A stretch of 64,000 nt of DNA from an uncultured Roseibium sp. GTDB lineage: Bacteria; Pseudomonadota; Alphaproteobacteria; Rhizobiales; Stappiaceae. The translations under genes were made by a program, and so were the position numbers. The DNA lies in assembly GCF_963669205.1 (NCBI RefSeq), contig NZ_OY769915.1, forward strand, positions 4,004,001 to 4,068,000, given 5' to 3'. This document shows, in pieces, positions 26,338 through 34,629 of the stretch (position 1 is its first letter; every line of letters starts with the position of its first letter). The notes below the pieces were generated by a model. The model did no database searches. It was not told the DNA's origin and was given only the letters and a program-made list of their open reading frames with translations.

Positions 26338-26607
26338 ATGAAGAAGTTTGTTCTGCTCGCTGCAATCGGCGTTGCTTTGGCAGGGTGTCAGTCTGACAGC
26401 CAGACGGACCGTGCCCTGGTCGGTGGTGGCCTTGGCGCGGCAACCGGTGCCGCAATCGGTGCCGCAGCGACCGGCGACGTCGGCGGTGCGCTTGTAGGTG
26501 GTGCAATCGGTGCGGCGGGCGGCGCGATCGTCGGCGCAGCGACAACACCGAAAAACTGCGTGGCTTATGACCGCTACGGCAACCCGTATCGCGTCGCCTG
26601 CCCGTAA
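26338..26607 (+). CDS. Small glycine-zipper lipoprotein, copy 1
   Basis: An 89-residue protein with a lipoprotein signal ending in the lipobox LAGC (Cys 17). It is followed by a QSDSQTDRALVGGGLGAATG stretch and a glycine-zipper of GxxxG/A repeats able to pack in or on a membrane. The tail TTPKNCVAYDRYGNPYRVAC carries two cysteines that may form a disulfide. GAAGGGAG precedes the ATG. First of four tandem paralogues; function unknown, with outer-membrane or envelope association inferred from the lipobox and zipper. Confidence 0.82.
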   Translation: MKKFVLLAAIGVALAGCQSDSQTDRALVGGGLGAATGAAIGAAATGDVGGALVGGAIGAAGGAIVGAATTPKNCVAYDRYGNPYRVACP

Positions 26608-26663
26608 CAAACAACTTGCAGCCCTGACTGTGTGACAATGCCGCGGATCGGTAGGATAAAATC

Positions 26664-26933
26664 ATGAGAAAACTGTTTTTTGTTGCTGCCGCTGCGGCGC
26701 TTCTTGCTGGTTGTCAGTCGGACAGCCAGACTGACCGGGCACTTGTAGGTGGCGGCCTCGGAGCCGCGACCGGTGCCATCATCGGTGCCGCAGCCGGAGG
26801 CGGCGTCGGTCCGGCCCTCGCCGGTGCGGCAATCGGTGGCGCGGGTGGTGCCATTGTCGGCGCCGCGACAACACCCAAGAACTGCGTCGCCTATGACCGG
26901 TATGGAAATCCCTACCGCGTCGTCTGCCCCTGA
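26664..26933 (+). CDS. Small glycine-zipper lipoprotein, copy 2
   Basis: An 89-residue paralogue of the upstream gene, almost identical from CQSDSQTDRALVGGGLGAAT through the tail NCVAYDRYGNPYRVVC, but with a diverged signal peptide (MRKLFFVAAAAALLAGC). The zipper has GGGVGPALAGAAIGGAGG where copy 1 has a charged residue. The 56-base spacing suggests co-transcription with copy 1. A hairpin follows it. Confidence 0.82.
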   Translation: MRKLFFVAAAAALLAGCQSDSQTDRALVGGGLGAATGAIIGAAAGGGVGPALAGAAIGGAGGAIVGAATTPKNCVAYDRYGNPYRVVCP

Positions 26934-27235
26934 TCGAAATGCGCCAAAATGGCCCCTGCGTTAACGGGCCATTTAGGTTACGCAATCCATAATGTGACCA
27001 ATTGGTTTTGAGCGTCTTGACCTGTCTCGACGGCCTGAGCTGCGCGCATGCGTGCGGTTGCAGCTTCGCTGATCGACGCATCCGGGTCTTGACCATCAAC
27101 ATCGATTGACGCCGATTCGGCTGTACCTCGTAGGAGCGGCGTGCCGGGCAGATCCATTTCATCTGCCGTGGCCATCCCATGCGGACCCAGCCGAAGCCGA
27201 CGCCAGATCACACGCATTTTGAGGTCGTAACCGAC
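26934..27235. other. Gap between lipoprotein copies 2 and 3
   Basis: A 302-base stretch without a supported gene. It begins with a hairpin (26947-26974), so copies 3 and 4 probably have their own promoter. A leftward 88-codon frame here lacks a ribosome site and family features. Confidence 0.5.
26947..26974 (+). terminator. Hairpin after lipoprotein copy 2
   Basis: AAATGGCCC (26947-26955) pairs perfectly with GGGCCATTT (26966-26974) over a 10-base loop. The T-tract is only the three T of the stem, so termination would be partial. Confidence 0.6.
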
Positions 27236-27454
27236 ATGAAACAAATTCTGGTCGTGGCAGCAGTCGCCACCCTCCTCGCCGGCTGTTCATCAAGCAGACA
27301 GACGGACCGGGCAATCATCGGCGGCGGTCTTGGCGCCGCAACCGGCGTGATCGTCGGTGCGGCCGTGGGTGCCGGTGCAGCACCTGTTATTGCCGGCGCG
27401 GCCCTCGGAGCCGCTGGTGGCGCCGCGATCGGCGCAGCTACAACGCCGAGATAA
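27236..27454 (+). CDS. Small glycine-zipper lipoprotein, copy 3 (short tail)
   Basis: A 72-residue paralogue with signal MKQILVVAAVATLLAGC and the conserved RQTDRAIIGGGLGAATG zipper. It stops at TTPR, so it lacks the cysteine-containing NCVAYDRYG tail of the other three; the following bases do not encode it in any frame. GAGGTCGTAACCGAC precedes the ATG. The in-frame ATG at 27179 is not used because the lipoprotein signal starts at 27236. Confidence 0.75.
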   Translation: MKQILVVAAVATLLAGCSSSRQTDRAIIGGGLGAATGVIVGAAVGAGAAPVIAGAALGAAGGAAIGAATTPR

Positions 27455-27572
27455 CCGGCTCAAGAGTTCCGCCGAGCGCATTGAGAAAGCTTGGATAACC
27501 GGCGCCTGGTAAGAATCTGTTAACCATACATCTCCACGCTAGGCGGGCTTATTGCTTTGCTGGGGAGCATGG

Positions 27573-27845
27573 ATGAAACCGATTCTTGCCGTTGCAGCCC
27601 TCGCCTTCCTGCTGGCCGGCTGCGCCAATACGGAGAGCCAGCGCGACAGAATGCTGATCGGAGCCGGGCTGGGCGCAGCGACCGGAGCGACGATCGGTGC
27701 CGTGGCAGGCTCGACAGTCAACGCGACAATCGCAGGCGCAGCCCTTGGTGCAGTTGGAGGCGGGCTGATCGGCGTCGTGACAACACCGCGCAACTGCATC
27801 GCCCACGATCTGAACGGCACGCCGTACAAGGTCAGATGCCCATAG
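27573..27845 (+). CDS. Small glycine-zipper lipoprotein, copy 4
   Basis: A 90-residue, most diverged member: signal MKPILAVAALAFLLAGC, zipper RMLIGAGLGAATGATIGAVA, and tail TTPRNCIAHDLNGTPYKVRC with both cysteines kept. GGGGAG lies just before the ATG. It ends 81 bases before a nested repeat element in the convergent gap to the next gene. Confidence 0.78.
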   Translation: MKPILAVAALAFLLAGCANTESQRDRMLIGAGLGAATGATIGAVAGSTVNATIAGAALGAVGGGLIGVVTTPRNCIAHDLNGTPYKVRCP

Positions 27846-28133
27846 AGGCCGTATCCTGGGTGCGGGCCCTGGACCGGTCATTCCCGATAAGCTGAATTGA
27901 GCCCTGCCGGTACTCGTAACGGGTTTCTAGAGCATTTTCCGACCAATTTGGTTCATTTGATGAGGATATCCGGTTCACTCGGCCAGGCGGGTCACGAAGC
28001 GCGATGCGGTGCATCGTGCAAGTGGCACAACGCAGCCGATGGGCCGGATATCCTCACCGGTTGTGGAACGCAATCAAGCGACACACATCAAGATTGGCCG
28101 GACCCCTTTTCGCTCTGGCAGCGTTGGTCCACC

Positions 28134-28209
28134 CTAGTCACCTGAATCTGAAGTTCGACCCATTTTGCAGCGGGCTTCGAACGAACTTCAGATTCAAGAA
28201 GGTGACTAG
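28134..28209. repeat. Inner palindromic element A
   Basis: A 76-bp hairpin whose arms start with CTAGTCACC and contain TGAATCTGAAGTTCG; one arm has four extra bases. It is closely related to element B 13 bases downstream. Confidence 0.8.
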
Positions 28210-28222
28210 CAAGTCTATGTTT

Positions 28223-28300
28223 CTAGTGCGGTTCACGAATTTGAAGTTCGCTTCGGAGACTGCTGCAGCAATGCTGCGAACTTCAAATTCACCGCACTAG
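28223..28300. repeat. Inner palindromic element B
   Basis: A 78-bp hairpin whose arms start with CTAGTGCGGT and contain GAATTTGAAGTTCG, with a four-base difference between arms as in element A, but on the other arm. The two are members of one family. Confidence 0.8.
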
Positions 28301-28386
28301 TGGTGGGAAACACCGCGGCGGGCGAACCGTCTTGCCAGCGCGAAAAAGGGCCTCGGTCAAATGATCCAAATTGGTCGGAAAATGCT

Positions 28387-29928
28387 CTAGATCGCGGCTT
28401 CGATCAGGAAGGGTCCGGGCGAAGCCGCAGCCATTTCCATTGCCTCGGCGAAGCTTTCCTCGCTATCGGCCCGGACGGCCTGCACACCGTGCCCTGCCGC
28501 CAGCGCGACCCAGTCGATCAGCGGATCCTCGATATCGAACATCGCGCGCGCATTGCGACCGGGCTTGGGCGCCCCTTGCGCCTGCAGTTCGGCATGGAGG
28601 ATCTGGTAGCCCCGGTTCGCGATGATCACGAACGTGATGTTCAGGCCTTCGCGCGCGGCCGTCCACAGGCACTGGACCTGGTACATGGCTGAGCCGTCAC
28701 CGGAAACGGCAACGACCGGGCGGTCCGGACAGGCCACCGCCGCCCCCAGCGCGTTCGGAAGGCACTGCCCGATGGAGCCGCCCGTGTTATTGATCCGGTC
28801 ATGGTTCCGGGAGCGGTTCACCGCGGGCCAGATACCGGGCCCGGCGGTCACCGCTTCATTCACCACGACCGCGCCTTCTGGAAGCAAGTTTGCAAGACCG
28901 CGCCCGATCCCCTCCGCGGAAAGCGGTCCGTTTTCCAGCGGCGGAACGTCAAACGTGATCCTCGCAACGTCTTCACTGTCATCGACACCGGCCGCTTCTG
29001 CGAGCCTTTCGAGCGTCCACATCACGTCCCAGTCGCCGAAGCAGAGCTGGCCGATTGCGCAGCCCGCCGGTTCCGGCGTCGAGGGCTTGCCCGGATAGGC
29101 GAAGAAATTGACCGGCGGATCTTCCCCGACCAGAACGATGTGCTTCAGGCCGGACAGGAACTCTGCGCTCATGTCGACATTGTACGGCAGCATCTCGAAC
29201 GCCACGGCCCCCTCGCCCAATGCGATACGGGGCGCAAAGAAAGGTGCCAGCAGCCTGCACCCGGTCCGCGCGGCGATCTTGCCTGCCAATTCGGCCCCCG
29301 CGCCGAAGAGCGCCGGACCACTGACCAGAAGGGCAGCTCCGGGAAGCGTCAGCGCATGAGCGGAGGCCTTGATCCGGTCCTCGTCCGGGCGGTGTTTGCG
29401 CACCGGCGGAAGCTCGTTCGCCGGTCCCGTCCCGCTGTCACCCCAGGCGGAATCCGCCGGAAGTATAACTGTCGCGATCTGGCCGCTGCGCGCCATCCGG
29501 ATCGCTTCGGCCCCCGCCCCTGCAACCGTGGAACTGTCCGTCGCGCGCCGGACCCAATGGGAAACCGAACCGACGACACCGTCGAGATCCGCCTGCAGCG
29601 GCGCGTCATGCTTCAGGTGATAGCCTGCATGGTCGCCGACGATATTGACGACGCCGGACTGTCCCTTGCGCGCATTGTGGAGATTGGCCCAACCATTGCC
29701 AAAGCCGGGTCCGAGGTGAAGCAGCGTACCGGCGACATTGCCGCTCATGCGGGCATAGCCGTCAGCCGCGCCGGTCACACCGCCCTCGAACAGGCACAGA
29801 ATGCAGCGCATTTCCGGATGGGTATCCAGGGCCGCAACGAAATGCATTTCGGACGTACCCGGATTGGCAAAGCAAACCGAAACGCCGGAAGCCAGCATTG
29901 TCTCAACCAGCGCTTCCGCACCATTCAT
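28387..29928 (-). CDS. Thiamine-diphosphate-dependent enzyme (acetolactate synthase large-subunit-like)
   Basis: A 513-residue enzyme of the ALS/benzoylformate decarboxylase fold. The N-terminal PYR domain contains FANPGTSEMHFVAAL and the activating glutamate in LFEGGVTGAADGYARM. The C-terminal PP domain has GSIGQCLPNALGAAVA and the ThDP/metal motif SGDGSAMYQVQCLWTAAREG with NRGYQIL. It is shorter than biosynthetic IlvB (about 570) and has no small subunit nearby, so a decarboxylase or ligase on an unknown 2-keto acid is more likely than valine synthesis. GGAGGAGAC precedes ATG 29928. The stop TAG lies in the CTAG end of the adjoining repeat element. Confidence 0.8.
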   Translation of the reverse strand: MNGAEALVETMLASGVSVCFANPGTSEMHFVAALDTHPEMRCILCLFEGGVTGAADGYARMSGNVAGTLLHLGPGFGNGWANLHNARKGQSGVVNIVGDHAGYHLKHDAPLQADLDGVVGSVSHWVRRATDSSTVAGAGAEAIRMARSGQIATVILPADSAWGDSGTGPANELPPVRKHRPDEDRIKASAHALTLPGAALLVSGPALFGAGAELAGKIAARTGCRLLAPFFAPRIALGEGAVAFEMLPYNVDMSAEFLSGLKHIVLVGEDPPVNFFAYPGKPSTPEPAGCAIGQLCFGDWDVMWTLERLAEAAGVDDSEDVARITFDVPPLENGPLSAEGIGRGLANLLPEGAVVVNEAVTAGPGIWPAVNRSRNHDRINNTGGSIGQCLPNALGAAVACPDRPVVAVSGDGSAMYQVQCLWTAAREGLNITFVIIANRGYQILHAELQAQGAPKPGRNARAMFDIEDPLIDWVALAAGHGVQAVRADSEESFAEAMEMAAASPGPFLIEAAI

Positions 29929-30040
29929 CCCGGCGTCTCCTCCTGCTTGTTTCTGGACGTTTAGAACAGATGTAAAGGCTTGTCCAACCCGCGCAAAGAC
30001 AAAGGGTGAAAGAGCCGGCCGCTGCCGCTCACAACAACAA

Positions 30041-30066
30041 AAAGGCCGGTCACTTGACCGGCCTTT
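30041..30066 (-). terminator. Terminator of alanine dehydrogenase
   Basis: A perfect 12-bp stem AAAGGCCGGTCA / TGACCGGCCTTT, followed on the minus strand by a T-rich stretch (TTTTTGTTGTTG). It lies 24 bases past the ald stop. Confidence 0.85.
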
Positions 30067-30089
30067 CAAACACTTATGGTCTTGCGGCC

Positions 30090-31229
30090 TTATGCGGCCC
30101 GGCTGGCGTCGCTGTGCGCAAGCGCAGTCGCCGGATCGACGTAATCGTATCCGAGCGCCTCGGCCACCGCTTCGCAGGTCACCTGGCCGCCGATCACGTT
30201 CAGGCCCGGCAGGAAATGCGGATCGTCGAGCAGCGCTTTCTTCGCACCCTTGTCGGCAAGCGCCAGCGCAAAGGGCAGCGTCGCATTGTTGAGCGCGTAG
30301 GTGGAGGTCTTCGGCACGGCGCCTGGCATGTTGGCAACGCAGTAATGCACCACGTCATCGACGATATAGGTCGGATCGGAGTGGGTGGTTGCCTTGGAGG
30401 TCTCAAAGCAGCCGCCCTGGTCGATGGCCACATCCACCAGAACCGAACCGGCCTTCATGCGGCTGACAAGATCCCTGGAGACCAGCTTGGGTGCAGCCGC
30501 GCCGGCAACCAGAACGGCACCGACGACCATGTCGGCCTCAAGCACATGTTTCTCAAGAGCGGATTTGGTTGAATAGACCGTCTTCAGGGACGGTCCGAAG
30601 GTCTGGGCAAGCTGGCCGAGAACGGTTGTGTTCCTGTCCAGAACCGTCACATCTGCGCCAAGACCGATCGCCATGGTGATCGCATGCGATCCGACGACAC
30701 CGCCGCCGATCACCACCACCTTGGCAGGCTCGACACCCGGCACGCCGCCGACAAGGGTTCCGGAACCGCCGTGGGCCTTTTCAAGTGCCTTGGCACCGGC
30801 GATGACCGAAAGACGTCCGGCAACCTGGGACATCGGCACCAGCAACGGCAGGCCGCCCTTTGCGTCAACGACAGTCTCGTAAGCAATGCAGGTTGCACCT
30901 GACTTGACCAGATCGGCGGTCTGATCCGCATCCGGAGCAAGGTGCAGGTAGGTGAAGAGAATGTGATCCGGGCGCAGCATGGCGCGCTCGACCGCCTGAG
31001 GCTCCTTGACCTTCACGATCATCTGGGCGGCGTCGAAGATTTCCTTCGCTGTGCCAAGGATCTTCGCGCCTGCGGCCTGGTAGTCGGCGTCGCTTGCACC
31101 GATCCCGGCCCCGGCATTGGTCTCGACAAGCACCTCGTGCCCGTGAGCGATCATCTCGTGAACACTGTCGGGCGTCAGCCCGACCCGGTACTCATGGTTT
31201 TTGATTTCTTTCGGCACACCAATTCGCAT
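30090..31229 (-). CDS. ald: Alanine dehydrogenase
   Basis: A 379-residue NAD-dependent enzyme that converts L-alanine to pyruvate and ammonia, and the reverse. MRIGVPKEIKNHEYRVGLTP is the family N-terminus with the pyruvate-binding Arg. KEPQAVERAMLRPDHILFTY holds the catalytic lysine and histidine region, and VVVIGGGVVGSHAITMAIGL is the Rossmann loop with TVLDRN after it. ATG 31229 is eight bases after GAGGAG; the GTG two codons earlier is less well spaced. The divergent Lrp-type gene next to it is the usual activator of ald. Confidence 0.95.
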   Translation of the reverse strand: MRIGVPKEIKNHEYRVGLTPDSVHEMIAHGHEVLVETNAGAGIGASDADYQAAGAKILGTAKEIFDAAQMIVKVKEPQAVERAMLRPDHILFTYLHLAPDADQTADLVKSGATCIAYETVVDAKGGLPLLVPMSQVAGRLSVIAGAKALEKAHGGSGTLVGGVPGVEPAKVVVIGGGVVGSHAITMAIGLGADVTVLDRNTTVLGQLAQTFGPSLKTVYSTKSALEKHVLEADMVVGAVLVAGAAAPKLVSRDLVSRMKAGSVLVDVAIDQGGCFETSKATTHSDPTYIVDDVVHYCVANMPGAVPKTSTYALNNATLPFALALADKGAKKALLDDPHFLPGLNVIGGQVTCEAVAEALGYDYVDPATALAHSDASRAA

Positions 31230-31412
31230 GACCACGTCTCCTCAGGAAGCGTTGTTGATTGCCTCTGATTGTATGCCTGTTTCGGTCGAATGTGCTTGCG
31301 TTCGCACTACGTCAAAACGGAATTTGAACAATTTTATTGCGCAAATCTGGAAACTCATCGCAGATTCTGCGATCATGGACAAAATTTAACGCAATATGTG
31401 CGGTGCAACATA

Positions 31413-31883
31413 ATGAAACTCGATCGCCTCGACCGAAAAATCCTCGACGTGCTGCAAAAGGACGGCCGGATCGCCAATGCGGATCTTGCGGACGTTGTCG
31501 GACTGTCGGCATCGGCATGTCTGCGGCGTGTACGCGGGCTTGAGGAAGCCGGCGTCATCGAGAACTACGTCGCTCTGCTCGATCAGCGCAAGCTCGGCCG
31601 CCGCATGGACGTCTTTGTCGAAATTTCTCTCACCGGGCAGTCCAAGGAAACGCTTGAGAGTTTTGAACGCGCGGTCGCACGGTCGGACGAAATCATGGAG
31701 TGTTTCCTGATGGCCGGGGACGCCGACTACATATTGCGGCTGACGGCTGCCGATCCGATCGATTTTGAACGCATCCACCGCGATCACCTGTCCCAGCTTC
31801 CCGGCGTTCTGAGGATGAAATCCTCCTTCGCCATCCGTCCGATCGTGAAACGGACAGCCATTCCGCTGGAGGCTGAAACCTGA
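31413..31883 (+). CDS. Lrp/AsnC-family regulator of alanine dehydrogenase
   Basis: A 156-residue Lrp/AsnC regulator. The helix-turn-helix lies in residues 5-50 (LDRLDRKILDVLQKDGRIAN, ADLADVVGLSASACLRRVRG) and the RAM effector domain follows (VFVEISLTGQSKETLESFER, MAGDADYILRLTAADP). Divergence from ald with a 183-base AT-rich gap is the arrangement of AldR-type regulators, which activate ald in response to alanine. The effector is inferred from context. ATG 31413 is chosen because the Lrp fold starts there; the frame upstream is intergenic. Confidence 0.9.
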   Translation: MKLDRLDRKILDVLQKDGRIANADLADVVGLSASACLRRVRGLEEAGVIENYVALLDQRKLGRRMDVFVEISLTGQSKETLESFERAVARSDEIMECFLMAGDADYILRLTAADPIDFERIHRDHLSQLPGVLRMKSSFAIRPIVKRTAIPLEAET

Positions 31884-32012
31884 GACAGACAACTGCAAGG
31901 CCCCACGACAAGCCACCGAACCGTCAGGGACGATTGCAGTCTCGACGGCAGGTGAAGTCGGTTATATAGTCCGCATCCGTTTATTGCTTGGCTCTTCAAG
32001 GATCCTGCCACG

Positions 32013-32894
32013 GTGTCCCACACGATCACCCGTTTTCTCGACACAACCTATCAGCTTGGCGAATGCCCCACCTGGGATGAGCGCACCAACCGTCTCCTCT
32101 GGGTCGATATCCAGGGCCGCACCATCCAATCGATGGACTGGTCGACGCGCGACATCACCACCTGGTATTTCGACAACGAGGTCGGCTCGTTCGGCCTGAC
32201 GGATGACGACCGTCTCGTCGTCGGCGTCTGGGACAAGATCCTGCTGTTCGATCCGAAGACGGAAAAGAGCGAAGTCCTCGCCGAGGTGCAGGCGGACCGC
32301 CCGGGCACACGCCTCAATGACGGCAAGATCGGCCCGGACGGCGCGTTCTGGATCGGAACCATGGACACCGCCTCCCCGCGCGAACCGATCGCGGGGCTGT
32401 TCCGGATTGACGGCAAGGGCAACGTCGAAGAGATCCGCGACGAACTGCAATGCTCCAACGGCCTCGCCTGGAGCGCCGACGGAACCTACATGTATCACGC
32501 CGATTCAACGCCCGGCTGGATCGAATGTTACGCCTTCGACCCGGCGACCGGTGCGCTCGGCTCCAAGATGCTCTATGCCCAGCAGACAAACGAGACCGGC
32601 CGCCCGGACGGCGCGACCGTGGACGCGGACGGCAACTACTGGAGCGCCGGGGTCTCCGCCGGTGTGCTGAACTGCTTCGCGCCCGACGGCAACCTTCTGG
32701 AAGCGATAATGATGCCGGTCCCCAAACCGACCATGCCCTGCTTCTGCGGCCCGGAGCTCGACCAGTTGATCGTCACCACGATCAAGCAGCCGACTGACCC
32801 CACCGCCATCGAACCGGACACGCTCTCCGGCGGCCTCTTCCTCGTGGAAGGCCACGGGCGCAAGGGCTTGAAAACGGAGCGGTTCAAGACCTAG
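32013..32894 (+). CDS. SMP-30/gluconolactonase/LRE family protein
   Basis: A 293-residue six-bladed beta-propeller lactonase of the SMP-30 family, which hydrolyses sugar lactones. The metal ligands can be placed at GECPTWDE (Glu near 17), RLNDGKIGPDGAFWIGTMD (Asn), CSNGLAWSADG (Asn) and GRPDGATVDADGNYW (Asp). The start is a GTG with AAGGA about eight bases upstream. The gene stands alone. The substrate could be L-arabinono-, galactono- or glucono-lactone; it is not a Pgl homologue, but a lactonase role in sugar catabolism is likely. Confidence 0.87.
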   Translation: MSHTITRFLDTTYQLGECPTWDERTNRLLWVDIQGRTIQSMDWSTRDITTWYFDNEVGSFGLTDDDRLVVGVWDKILLFDPKTEKSEVLAEVQADRPGTRLNDGKIGPDGAFWIGTMDTASPREPIAGLFRIDGKGNVEEIRDELQCSNGLAWSADGTYMYHADSTPGWIECYAFDPATGALGSKMLYAQQTNETGRPDGATVDADGNYWSAGVSAGVLNCFAPDGNLLEAIMMPVPKPTMPCFCGPELDQLIVTTIKQPTDPTAIEPDTLSGGLFLVEGHGRKGLKTERFKT

Positions 32895-32943
32895 GCCGAC
32901 GAAACGGCTTCGAAAACCGCCACCACATGACAAGAAAAGAACC

Positions 32944-33624
32944 GGTCCCGGATCAGATCCGGGACGGTGCGGATGTCTCATTCACATTTTGAGAGCGTCC
33001 AGACGTCCGGAGACGGTCTCCGCGTTTCCCAGTTACCCTCTCCCACGGGAGAGGGTCAGGGTGCGGGGCGAACGTTAGAGGAGACCTGACGGGTCTGATC
33101 CCTCACCCGGCCTTTCAGGCCGACCTCTCCCACGGGAGAGGTGACTGTGCCGGCAACTGGTTAAGTGGACAAGGCAAATTCCTCAACGCTTTGGATGAGC
33201 GAGACGATCCCAGGCGACTCTCGTTGCCGCCCCGGCCCTGAGCCGGGGCCTCCTTGCCAGGTGCTGCTCAGGTCCCGGATCAGGTCCGGGACGGCGCTTA
33301 TGTAGCACTCTCAAGCTGCGGACCTGGAGACGCAGTTAGACGGGCACGGCTCCTCCCCTGTTTCCCTCTCCCAGGGGGAGAGGGTCAGGGTGAGGGCGAA
33401 AACGTCTGAGGCGTGTTGACAGTTCTGGTCCCTCACCCGGCCTTTCAGGCCGACCTCTCCCACGAGGAGAGGTGACTGTGCCGGCAACTGGTTGAGTGGA
33501 TAAAGCAAATTCCTCAACGCTTTGGATGAGCGAGACGATCCCAGGCGACTCTCGTTGCCGCCCCGGCCCTGAGCCGGGGCCTCATGACACGTGTTCGGCA
33601 GGTCCCGGATTAAGTCCGGGACGG
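32944..33624. repeat. Imperfect tandem repeat, period about 328 bp
   Basis: GGTCCCGGATCAGNTCCGGG palindromes recur at 32944, 33271 and 33601, and CCCTCTCCC-type palindromes at 33036 and 33364, so two full units and a partial third stand in tandem. A stretch of about 100 bases (33178-33263 and 33508-33583) is almost identical. Each unit contains several short perfect palindromes (GGAGAGG/CCTCTCC, CCGGCCC/GGGCCGG types). There is no open frame of note. It occupies most of the 1026-base convergent gap 32895-33920, the rest of which holds another palindromic fragment (TGCCGGATCAAGTCCGGCA at 33792-33810). Confidence 0.85.
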
Positions 33625-33920
33625 CACTGGCGGTTTTTTGAGCGCGCGAACCAAACACGGACACCGTCAGCCCCGGACCTTGTCGCTCTCCCTGTTTCTC
33701 CGGTCGTTCCATGGTTCGACCACGGGACCCATGCCGTGACCTTTCCCGGATCGTGGATATGAGTTTGGGGCATCGGAACGGCTTGGATTGCCGGATCAAG
33801 TCCGGCAATGACGGGTCCTTCCGGTTTTTCAGGGCAATCGGACCCTTCGCGCCTGAACGCGTTGATGAAAGCAGAGCGAATTGCCTTGCCTTCAATCTGA
33901 TCTGAACAACTTGTCCGGCA

Positions 33921-34508
33921 TCAGTGACGGCAGCCCCTGACCTTCACCGGTTGCCACACCGTGCGGGCCGGTTCCACCATGACCTGCCGGCTGACGGTCT
34001 TGTAGATGGCCGGTTCCCTGATCACGTGGCTGGATGCCGGTTGCAGCATCACTTTTTCCTTCACGGTGCTGTAGATCGCCGGATGGCGGACGGCGACCTT
34101 GGAGGCCGCCTGCACCTGGACCCGCTCGCTGACGGTCGTGTAGACCGCCGGGTGCTGGACCTTGCAGAGCGTTTTGACGCCCTTGATCATGCGGTATTCC
34201 CAGCCGACGCTCGCCCGTTGCACCATCACCTTGCGGTGACGGGTCTGGTAGACGGCCGGTGTTTTCCGGTAGCTGACGCGCTCGGGCTGCACCAGCACGC
34301 GGCGTTTCTGATAGCCGTAGACCGCCGGTCGTTTCACGACCCTCTGGGTCGCGGCCCTGACCAGAACGCGCTCATGAACGGTTTTGTAGACGGCCGGAAC
34401 CGTCGCCTGCTGATAGCAGGCCAGCGCCTTGCCGCCTGCATGCGCAAAAGATGCAAGAAAAGGTGTAAAAGCCAGCGCGATGACCGCGCTCCAGGAACTG
34501 CGACGCAT
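33921..34508 (-). CDS. Exported protein with six PAVY-type repeats
   Basis: A 195-residue protein with a signal peptide (RRSSWSAVIALAFTPFLASF, cleavage after AHA). The mature part consists of six repeats of about 24 residues built on xPA(V/I)YxTVxxxVxVxxA. Examples are PAVYKTVHERVLV, PAVYTTVSERVQV and PAIYKTVSRQVMV. Three cysteines lie at the edges and in the middle. I do not recognise a characterised function; alternating Val/basic residues suggest a beta-rich periplasmic or surface protein. ATG 34508 is chosen because the signal peptide begins there. Confidence 0.75.
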   Translation of the reverse strand: MRRSSWSAVIALAFTPFLASFAHAGGKALACYQQATVPAVYKTVHERVLVRAATQRVVKRPAVYGYQKRRVLVQPERVSYRKTPAVYQTRHRKVMVQRASVGWEYRMIKGVKTLCKVQHPAVYTTVSERVQVQAASKVAVRHPAIYSTVKEKVMLQPASSHVIREPAIYKTVSRQVMVEPARTVWQPVKVRGCRH

Positions 34509-34629
34509 AAACTCATCCCCCAGTCTGGTGCAGGAAAATGTCCTGTAAGCCGATTTTAGGGAATTTTGACAAGGCATTAAAGCAAAAAGTTAACGCCCGT
34601 TAAGAGATTGCGCCGCGAACGTCTTCTAT

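Larger units (their letters stand above)
27927..28390. repeat. CTAG-ended repeat element with 34-bp terminal inverted repeats
   Basis: The ends are inverted copies that begin CTAGAGCATTTTCCGACCAA and extend 34 bases with one mismatch. The 464-bp element holds two smaller palindromic elements (28134-28209 and 28223-28300). CTAG-bounded intergenic repeats are common in Hyphomicrobiales. The right end overlaps the stop codon of the thiamine-diphosphate enzyme gene. Confidence 0.75.

Noticed and set aside
32013..32894. Reading the SMP-30 gene as the missing pgl
   Set aside because: SMP-30 lactonases are unrelated to Pgl in fold, and the gene is 12 kb from zwf with no shared palindrome.
32944..33624. 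Possible CRISPR-like array
   Set aside because: Only two units of about 328 bp, with no short regular repeat and spacer pattern and no cas genes.
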